From Paraburkholderia phenazinium (GTDB lineage Bacteria > Pseudomonadota > Gammaproteobacteria > Burkholderiales > Burkholderiaceae): a stretch of DNA of 64,000 bases. The stretch is from positions 124,001-188,000 of the forward strand of contig NZ_FSRU01000003.1 of the NCBI RefSeq assembly GCF_900142845.1, in the 5' to 3' direction. The position numbers and the translations under genes are program-made. Numbering within the stretch: the stretch's first letter is position 1; every line of letters begins with the position of its first letter. A model generated the notes under the pieces. The model was not told where the DNA came from. It saw only the letters and a program-made list of their open reading frames with translations, and did not search any database. Of the stretch, positions 58,159 to 64,000 are shown in pieces.

Positions 58159-59709
58159 TCAGCTTTCCACCACGTCCAGATAGTCCTCCGGACGGGTGCG
58201 GTCTTCGGCGTGCTTCATGCCCACCGCGCGCACCAGCAGGCTCACCACCACCGACACCACCAGGTTCACGATCAGCGACCACACCGCGGCATAGCCGGGA
58301 ATCGCGAGGCCGAACAGGTGGATCGTGAAGATCGAACTGGCCAGCTTCAGCGAGACCGCCATCCACGTGCCGGTGCCGATCCCGACGGCCCAGCCGAGCA
58401 GCAGGCCGCGGTAGTCGAGCATGCGCGTGTACAGCCCCAGCACGATGGCCGGCAGCGTCTGGATGATCCAGATGCCGCCCAGCAACTGCAGCTGGATCGC
58501 ATACGTGAGCGGCAAGCCGAGAATGAAGGCCACCGCCCCCACCTTGACGATCAGCGAAACCAGTTTGGCGATATTGGTTTCCTGCTCGTTCGTCATGTTG
58601 CGGTTGATGAACTCCTTGTGGATGTTGCGCGTGTACAGATTGGCGGCCGCAATCGACATGATCGCCGCCGGCACCAGCGCGCCGATCCCGATGGCCGCAA
58701 ACGCCACCCCGACGAACCACGACGGGAAGAAGTGCAGGAACAGCGCCGGCACGGCGAAGTTCGGACCGAAGGCCTTGAAGTACGGCGCGAACTCGGGCAT
58801 GTCCTTCACGCCCGCTGCGAGCGCCATGAAACCGAGCAGCGCCAGCAGGCCAAGCACCAGCGAATACGCCGGCAACATCGCCATGTTGCGGCGGATCGTG
58901 TTGCCCGACTTCGACGACAGCACGGCCGTAATCGAGTGCGGGTAAAGGAACAGCGCGAGCGCCGAACCGACCGCCAGCGTCGCATAGGCGCTATAGCCGT
59001 TCAGGCTCGATACGTCAGGTGCTTTCAGCAGCAGCTTGGCCGGCGGCACGGCGGCGAAGATGTGGCCGAAACCGCCCAGTTGCGGCGGAATCACGATCAC
59101 GGCAGCGGCGATCGTGATGTAGATCAGCACGTCCTTGACGACCGCGATCATGGCCGGTGCGCGCAGGCCCGAGGTGTACGTGTACGCCGCCAGAATCGCG
59201 AAGGCGATGATGAGCGGCAGATCGCCGACAAACCCCGTGGTGTCGAACCCGAGCGCGCCGATCACCACTTCGATACCGACCAGTTGCAGCGCGATATACG
59301 GCATGGTGGCGACGATACCGGTCACGGCAACTGCCAGAGCAAGCGACTTGCTGCCATAGCGGGCGTTGACGAAGTCCGCGGACGTGACGTAGCCCTGACG
59401 TTTTGCAATGCTCCACAGCTTCGGGAACACGACGAACGCGAACGGATAGATCAGGATCGTATAAGGCAGCGCGAAGAAGCCGGTAGCGCCTGCGCCGAAC
59501 ACAAGCGCGGGCACCGCGACGAAGGTATAGGCGGTGTACAGATCGCCGCCCAGCAGGAACCACGTGACGATGGTGCCGAAGCGCCGGCCGCCGAGACCCC
59601 ACTCTTCCAGATGCGCGAGATCGCCGCGTCGCCAGTGCGCGGCGATGAAGCCGAGGATCGTGACGCCAATAAAGAACAGGACGAAGACAAAGGTGGCGAC
59701 GGGATTCAT
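58159..59709 (-). CDS. sodium:solute symporter family permease (MctP-like)
   Basis: A 516-residue protein with about thirteen transmembrane helices in the SSS (APC fold) pattern, including WFLLGGDLYTAYTFVAVPALVFGAGATGFFALPYT and the SAYATLAVGSALALFLYPHSITAVLSSK region. It resembles monocarboxylate permeases of the MctP type, which take up lactate, pyruvate or amino acids with sodium. The start codon overlaps the DUF3311 stop (ATGA), so the two are translationally coupled, as is usual for this pair. Confidence 0.92.
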   Translation of the reverse strand: MNPVATFVFVLFFIGVTILGFIAAHWRRGDLAHLEEWGLGGRRFGTIVTWFLLGGDLYTAYTFVAVPALVFGAGATGFFALPYTILIYPFAFVVFPKLWSIAKRQGYVTSADFVNARYGSKSLALAVAVTGIVATMPYIALQLVGIEVVIGALGFDTTGFVGDLPLIIAFAILAAYTYTSGLRAPAMIAVVKDVLIYITIAAAVIVIPPQLGGFGHIFAAVPPAKLLLKAPDVSSLNGYSAYATLAVGSALALFLYPHSITAVLSSKSGNTIRRNMAMLPAYSLVLGLLALLGFMALAAGVKDMPEFAPYFKAFGPNFAVPALFLHFFPSWFVGVAFAAIGIGALVPAAIMSIAAANLYTRNIHKEFINRNMTNEQETNIAKLVSLIVKVGAVAFILGLPLTYAIQLQLLGGIWIIQTLPAIVLGLYTRMLDYRGLLLGWAVGIGTGTWMAVSLKLASSIFTIHLFGLAIPGYAAVWSLIVNLVVSVVVSLLVRAVGMKHAEDRTRPEDYLDVVES

Positions 59710-59945
59710 TGAGCGCCCCCCTGCGAGCTATCCGGCAAACGTTTTTTGGTCTTGAAGTACACCAGAGCCGTGATGACCGCGCTGATCAGCACCCACAGCA
59801 GTTGATACCAGTAGAAGAACGGGAAATCGAACAGTTGGGGTTCGACCTTGTTGTATGACGGCACCCAGATCATCGCGATCCAGGGGAGCAGCAGCAACCA
59901 GAGCCAGTGTTTGCTGGCCTTGTTCGCGGTGGCGTCGTGAGCCAT
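59706..59945 (-). CDS. DUF3311 small membrane protein
   Basis: A 79-residue protein with two helices (KHWLWLLLLPWIAMIWVP and YWYQLLWVLISAVITALVYF) characteristic of DUF3311, found immediately before SSS symporters and thought to be an accessory subunit. GAGGAG lies five bases upstream of the ATG, and its stop overlaps the symporter start (ATGA). Confidence 0.9.
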   Translation of the reverse strand: MAHDATANKASKHWLWLLLLPWIAMIWVPSYNKVEPQLFDFPFFYWYQLLWVLISAVITALVYFKTKKRLPDSSQGGAQ

Positions 59946-60057
59946 GACGTCTCCTCTTTCCTTTTATTGATTTGTGTCCCGTGGTTGACGGGTGGCGAAC
60001 CCGACGGCTGGAGGCCGGCCCGCGGCCAGGCCACGGGCGCCCCGAAAGCATTGAAAG

Positions 60058-60085
60058 AGTATAGGAGTCGCAAAGGTACGGTCAA
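60058..60085 (-). promoter_or_regulatory. strong promoter for the DUF3311/SSS operon
   Basis: On the minus strand, TTGACC (60085-60080) is followed after 16 bases by TATACT (60063-60058). Both hexamers are close to consensus. The transcript would start near 60051, about 105 bases upstream of the DUF3311 start codon. Confidence 0.65.
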
Positions 60086-60143
60086 GCAGGGACGACCCGA
60101 GGCCAAACCGTATGCACCGAACCGTGTGCGCGAGGCCGTGTGC

Positions 60144-61067
60144 CTAGATCGAGAATGAACCGTCCTGCTGCCCGGTCGACTCCTGCAGGCCCTTGATCCA
60201 CTTGCGCGCCGACAGACCGAGTTCCGCTTCGATCAGCCTGGCACGCGCCTGCAAGGTCGCGAACGGTACGTCGAGCGCCGGACCCGAAAACGCAATCGCG
60301 ACACGGTTGCCGTCGTGCACTTCAGGCAGCGCGAACACGCGGCCGTCGAAGGCTTCGTTCAGACGCTTCATGTTGCGCACGAAGCTTGGGTGATCGCCGA
60401 ACAGGTTCACCGTCACCACGCCCGCGTCAGCCAGACACGCGCGCACCGCGCGGTAGAACGCCACGCTGTCGAGCACCGGACCGCGTGCGGTCGCGTCGTA
60501 GACGTCGATCTGCACCGCGCCGATCGTGCCGTGGTTGGCGCGGTCGTTGACGAAGTCCCATGCGTCGGTTTCGTGCACCGTCAGACGGGCATCGTCGTGC
60601 GGCAGTTCGAACATCGTGCGCGCCGCGACCACCACGGCCGGATTCAACTCGACCGCTTCGACCTTCGCACGCGTCAGAAAGCGATACGCAAACTTGGTCA
60701 GCGCCGCTGCGCCGAGGCCGAGCTGAACGATGCGCTTCGGCGTTTCGAGGAACAGCAGCCAGGCCATCATTTGCTGCGCGTATTCGAGCTCGATGTGATC
60801 GGGCTTGCGCAAACGCATCGCGCCTTGCACCCATTCCGTGCCGAAGTGCAGATAGCGCACGCCGCCCTCTTCCGAGAACGTCACCGGTGCGAAGCGCGGC
60901 TTGCGCGGCGCTTCGATTTGCGGGGCGTCGTCAAGGTCGTCGTCGCGCCGTGCGCGCTTGCTCGTGCGCGTGATTTTCTGCATTTTCTCGCCGGCATCAG
61001 CGGAGTCGGACTGTTTGTTGCGGAATGCGCGCGCTTCAGCCGAAGCGCGCTTGATCAGTTTCGTCAT
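60144..61067 (-). CDS. spermidine synthase-like methyltransferase-fold protein
   Basis: A 307-residue protein with a basic N-terminal tail (about 1-60) and a Rossmann domain: IVQLGLGAAALTKFAYRFL for the cofactor site, AVELNPAVVVAARTMF and TDAWDFVNDRANHGTIGAVQIDVYDATARGPVLDS. This is the spermidine-synthase-like superfamily, but the aminopropyltransferase GGGDG and catalytic-Asp arrangement are not intact, so true spermidine synthase activity is doubtful. The function is unknown. An alternative start is the ATG at 60982, which would remove the basic tail. Confidence 0.75.
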   Translation of the reverse strand: MTKLIKRASAEARAFRNKQSDSADAGEKMQKITRTSKRARRDDDLDDAPQIEAPRKPRFAPVTFSEEGGVRYLHFGTEWVQGAMRLRKPDHIELEYAQQMMAWLLFLETPKRIVQLGLGAAALTKFAYRFLTRAKVEAVELNPAVVVAARTMFELPHDDARLTVHETDAWDFVNDRANHGTIGAVQIDVYDATARGPVLDSVAFYRAVRACLADAGVVTVNLFGDHPSFVRNMKRLNEAFDGRVFALPEVHDGNRVAIAFSGPALDVPFATLQARARLIEAELGLSARKWIKGLQESTGQQDGSFSI

Positions 61068-61254
61068 GGAGAGAGGTCGCGTCAAAGGCGCAATTTTGGT
61101 TCGGATGAGAGCATAGCATTCGCCAGACTCGCTTTTCTTTTCCGTGTAATCTGCTTCTTCCCTGCCTTCCGGATTTCGCCGTGACGTCACCGAAGCCTGC
61201 TAGGGTTATCGCTGCTCAGACCACCTCACACCTCACCACAAGGGATCCGCAAGC

Positions 61255-61950
61255 ATGAGCACCATTCACTTCATTGGCGGGGAAAAAGGCGGCGTGGGCA
61301 AATCGCTCGTCGCCCGCGTGCTGGCCCAGCATTTTATCGACACCTGCGTGCCGTTTCTAGGCTTCGACACGGACCGCTCGCATGGCGCGCTGCTGCGCTT
61401 TTACGCGGACTATGCCGCACCGGCCGTGCTCGACCAGCACGACAGCCTGGACCCCATCATGGAGGCCGCCAGCGAAGATCCGCAGCGGCGGATTCTGGTG
61501 GACCTCGCGGCCCAGACGCAGCAGCCGCTCGCCAAATGGCTCGACGATTCGGATGTGCTCGGGATGGCGCAGGAACTGGGCATCGCGCTGACGTGGTGGC
61601 ACGTCATGGACAGCGGCCGCGATTCGGTCGATCTGCTGCGGCAGTGGCTCGACCAGTTCGGCGGCAAGCTCAAGCTGGTGCTGGTGCTGAATGAACTGCG
61701 CGGCGACCGCTTCGAGATTCTGGAAGCGTCCGGCGAACGCGCGCGAGCCGAAGCATTGGGCGCCAGCGTGATGACCCTGCGTCATCTGCCCGATACGACC
61801 ATGCAAAAGATCGATCAGCAAAGCACGAGCTTCTGGGCCGCGGTGAATCATCCGGACCGTGCCGCTACGGGGCTCGGCTTGCTGGAACGGCAACGCGTCA
61901 AGGTGTGGCTGCAGCGGGTGTATGGCGAGTTCGCGAGGCTTGGGGTTTAG
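61255..61950 (+). CDS. ParA/MinD-superfamily ATPase, TraL/MobD-like
   Basis: A 231-residue cytosolic ATPase with the deviant Walker A GGEKGGVGKSLVA (8-20), switch I around FDTDRSHGAL and switch II in ILVDLAAQTQQPLA. The C-terminus is shorter than true ParA. The closest family I recognise is the plasmid TraL/MobD group of conjugation-linked ATPases, but no mobilisation, relaxase or parB gene is nearby. It is a lone chromosomal copy between the spermidine-synthase-like gene and ubiC, and its partner is unknown. Confidence 0.8.
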   Translation: MSTIHFIGGEKGGVGKSLVARVLAQHFIDTCVPFLGFDTDRSHGALLRFYADYAAPAVLDQHDSLDPIMEAASEDPQRRILVDLAAQTQQPLAKWLDDSDVLGMAQELGIALTWWHVMDSGRDSVDLLRQWLDQFGGKLKLVLVLNELRGDRFEILEASGERARAEALGASVMTLRHLPDTTMQKIDQQSTSFWAAVNHPDRAATGLGLLERQRVKVWLQRVYGEFARLGV

Positions 61951-61967
61951 GCTAGTGCAGGCCGGGC

Positions 61968-62501
61968 CTACCTCGCGCGACTGCTTGGGGTATCGGCGGC
62001 GGGCGGCTCGGTTAACCAGTCACGCAGCGCTAGCCACGCTTTGAGCTTCTCTGCATAAGGCAGCGTGTACGCAGGACTGCTCGAAGGCAGGCTGATGAAT
62101 TCGACCCTCCCGACCGCGTCCTGCAGCGCCCGCATGCCGAGCCGCGCAGCCGTGCCGCCGTTGAACGCGACGGCGGCGAGATGCGGCAGCGACTCAACCA
62201 GGGCAAGCAGGTCGTTGCTCGCATGGTTGCGGATCCGGCTGTCCAGACTGCCTTCACGTTGGGCCTCCGCGACGACATCCCACAAGCCGACGCGATGACG
62301 CAGCAGGGCCTGCAGGCGCGTAGGGTAGTCGAAGCCTGGCAAGTCCTCTCCCGTGACATCGCCGATCAGCGACCAGAACCGGTTCTGCTTGTGCGCATAG
62401 TACTGCGCCTGCGCCAGCGAGACTTCGCCCGGCAGGCTGCCCAACACCAGGATTCGTGTATTGGCGTCGACGACGGGCGCAAAGCAGCGTTTCTGCGTCA
62501 C
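61968..62501 (-). CDS. DNA-deoxyinosine glycosylase (UDG family 6)
   Basis: A 177-residue protein of the uracil-DNA glycosylase superfamily, family 6 (hypoxanthine-specific). It has [26 protein letters not shown] near the N-terminus, the [19 protein letters not shown] loop, the FNGG strand, and [19 protein letters not shown] near the C-terminus. It excises hypoxanthine formed by adenine deamination. Its start overlaps the ubiC stop (ATGA), so translation is coupled to ubiC. Confidence 0.87.
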   Translation of the reverse strand: MTQKRCFAPVVDANTRILVLGSLPGEVSLAQAQYYAHKQNRFWSLIGDVTGEDLPGFDYPTRLQALLRHRVGLWDVVAEAQREGSLDSRIRNHASNDLLALVESLPHLAAVAFNGGTAARLGMRALQDAVGRVEFISLPSSSPAYTLPYAEKLKAWLALRDWLTEPPAADTPSSRAR

Positions 62502-63187
62502 GATACCTTCCCGCCGCGCTCATGCTGGGTCACCTGATGGGCGCGTGACGCCGTGTGCTCGAGCGGCCGTCCATGTTCGCGCGGATACGTCCGCTGTGGC
62601 TCATGCGCGGACACCGCGGGCGACGCCGCCGCAAGGTGCGCCCACAGTGCGGGCAGCATGCATTCGGTGACCATCAGCGGCGCGCCGTGGCGCTCGAACA
62701 CCGAGCGGCGCGCGACCAGCGCCTGGGGATGCGAATCCACCCCGCCGATTTCGCGGGCAGCCAGCCGGTACAACGGATGACGCGCCGTGAGCCGGCGGCT
62801 CACCAACGCCGAGCGCGCGACGCTGCTGTCGCTGTAGAGCAGTTCGGCCAGCGGCCGGGTGCGCAAGCGGCGCATCGCCTGCCAGACGCCGACGCTCGCC
62901 GCCAGCGGCGCAATGCTATGCGCCGCGACGAACGGCGTGCCGTCCACCGACAACACCACTTCCCGCACCCACACCGGCGCGCGCGATTCGACGCCGAGCG
63001 CGGCGTGCTCGTCCGCCCACGGCATCGCGACGGCTTCGCGCGTGACGCGCACCGCCACCGCACCGAGCGTGCGCAGATGCGCGGTCAGCGAACCGCCGCG
63101 CGTGAGCCAGTCTTTCTGGTCGCGGCTGAAACCGGGTAAGGGCGCGACGCGCCAGTGGGCGTCCGCGGCATCGAAACGGATGAGCAT
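62498..63187 (-). CDS. ubiC: chorismate--pyruvate lyase UbiC
   Basis: A 229-residue enzyme that converts chorismate to 4-hydroxybenzoate for ubiquinone synthesis. [23 protein letters not shown] and [24 protein letters not shown] are the UbiC active-site blocks, including the conserved Arg and the C-terminal Glu region. The C-terminal 40 residues (rich in His/Arg) extend beyond the usual end. It overlaps the deoxyinosine glycosylase gene by four bases. No other ubiquinone gene is nearby. Confidence 0.9.
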   Translation of the reverse strand: MLIRFDAADAHWRVAPLPGFSRDQKDWLTRGGSLTAHLRTLGAVAVRVTREAVAMPWADEHAALGVESRAPVWVREVVLSVDGTPFVAAHSIAPLAASVGVWQAMRRLRTRPLAELLYSDSSVARSALVSRRLTARHPLYRLAAREIGGVDSHPQALVARRSVFERHGAPLMVTECMLPALWAHLAAASPAVSAHEPQRTYPREHGRPLEHTASRAHQVTQHERGGKVS

Positions 63188-63426
63188 GGTGTCGGATTAT
63201 AACGGCGCTCCATCAGGATGATCCTCGTCGCGGGCAAGACATAAGGTTCCCCACGCCCTCGCGTCCGTGCTGACCGGCATCAATCCACTCGCAGCTTTCA
63301 GACAGGTCTTATTTTCCTCATACCGCCCCGCGCGATAAAAGATCGATGCACGACAAAGCCGGCGCGCCGCTCACTGATGTGTCACGGGCGCGCCATGTGA
63401 TCCGATACTGTAGGAGGAGAATAAAG

Positions 63427-63930
63427 ATGAGAGCATTCCTGGGCGCAACTGCGTGCGCCATGGCGGTTGTGGTGCTGGCGGGTTGCGCGGCGCCGTTGAA
63501 TCGCGCCAAAGAGACTTCCTTGAACCAGGCCGTCGGCATCGAGGTGAAGCCGGTCGCCAACGGCGTGTCCGTGAAGCTGCCCGAAATCGCGCTGTTCGAC
63601 TTCGGCAAGTCGGAGATCCGTCCCGACGCAGCGGCCGTGGTCAACCGTTCCGCGGTCTTGCTCGGTCGCAGCAAGAAGCCGATCGTGGTCGAGGGCTACA
63701 CCGACAACGTCGGCACGCTCGAATACAACCAGCAACTCTCGGAAGCGCGCGCCAAGGCGGTGGGCTTCGCGCTGGTGGCGCGAGGGGTGTCGATGGAGCG
63801 CATTCGCACGAAGGGCAATGCCTATGACAGCCCTGTCGCGAGCAACGATACGCCCGAGGGACGCGCCCAGAACCGGCGCACCGAGATCCTCGTGCGTGGC
63901 GAGACGATGGATACCTTGATGGGACGCTAG
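63427..63930 (+). CDS. OmpA-domain outer membrane lipoprotein
   Basis: A 167-residue lipoprotein. The signal peptide and lipobox LAGC put the lipidated Cys at 20. The C-terminal OmpA-like domain (about 55-160) contains IALFDFGKSEIRPDAAAVV, VVEGYTDNVGTLEYNQQLSEARAKAV and the NRRTEILV end, which bind peptidoglycan. It resembles Pal or YiaD-type proteins that tether the outer membrane to the cell wall. AGGAGG is about ten bases upstream of the ATG. There are no tol genes nearby. Confidence 0.9.
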   Translation: MRAFLGATACAMAVVVLAGCAAPLNRAKETSLNQAVGIEVKPVANGVSVKLPEIALFDFGKSEIRPDAAAVVNRSAVLLGRSKKPIVVEGYTDNVGTLEYNQQLSEARAKAVGFALVARGVSMERIRTKGNAYDSPVASNDTPEGRAQNRRTEILVRGETMDTLMGR

Positions 63931-64000
63931 TCGCATCGGCCCTCTGGGTCGGCATTCAGCGCGGCGTGCAACGCGCCGCGTGCATTGAGCGTCGTTCTAT

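Overview
The window is high-GC, densely packed proteobacterial chromosome of housekeeping type. An intracellular poly-3-hydroxybutyrate depolymerase with Cupriavidus-like residues, an RnfB homologue next to nth, a MoxR/VWA pair, a DUF3311/solute-symporter pair and a REP-like hairpin typical of Burkholderia genomes all point to Burkholderiaceae, most likely Paraburkholderia or Burkholderia. This is inferred from content, not from a database search. I see no prophage, transposase, integrase, CRISPR array, rRNA or tRNA.

Layout. 0-8.7 kb: an MFS transporter tail, an alpha/beta hydrolase, a PAS-GGDEF-EAL protein with a degenerate GGDEF site, a class III CoA transferase, a VOC protein, trpS and two tandem transglutaminase-like genes. 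8.7-14.5 kb: an AT-rich gap with three DnaA-box-like 9-mers, an HdeD membrane domain fused to a papain-like domain, an OpgC-like acyltransferase, rdgC and small proteins. 14.5-23 kb: an envelope glycan cluster (GT4, O-antigen ligase, GT9, GT4, msbA, GT2) bordered or interrupted by three different simple-sequence repeats: a hexamer x23, a pentamer x16 and a heptamer x6. 23-31 kb: dnaE, trhO, gluQ (with a 55-residue insertion), a REP-like element and an RhlE-type helicase.

31-37.5 kb: an aldehyde dehydrogenase/acetolactate-synthase-like pair, an MliC-like protein, a small lipoprotein, purT and a META-domain lipoprotein. 37.6-47 kb: a large FtsK translocase with a roughly 600-residue low-complexity linker, a secreted lactonase-type propeller, two small proteins, a GH15 enzyme and phaZ. 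47-53.8 kb: a TetR regulator, an orphan RnfB ferredoxin, nth, a DUF1841 protein, two periplasmic cytochromes c and the MoxR/VWA pair. 53.8-64 kb: a BenE transporter, transaldolase, a VOC protein, a FUSC exporter, a DUF3311/SSS permease operon, a spermidine-synthase-like protein, a ParA/TraL-like ATPase, a deoxyinosine glycosylase overlapping ubiC, and an OmpA-domain lipoprotein.

How it fits together. The glycan cluster would build, flip and ligate LPS core or O-antigen-like sugars. phaZ, the GH15 enzyme, transaldolase and the lactonase-like protein touch carbon storage and sugar use. trpS, gluQ, trhO and rhlE serve translation and RNA; dnaE, ftsK, rdgC, nth and the deoxyinosine glycosylase serve DNA replication, segregation and repair. 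No single large new system stands out. The most testable oddities are the tandem repeats around glycosyltransferase genes, the lone RnfB without an Rnf complex, the HdeD-protease fusion, and the clustered DnaA-box-like sites and perfect palindromes in otherwise empty gaps.
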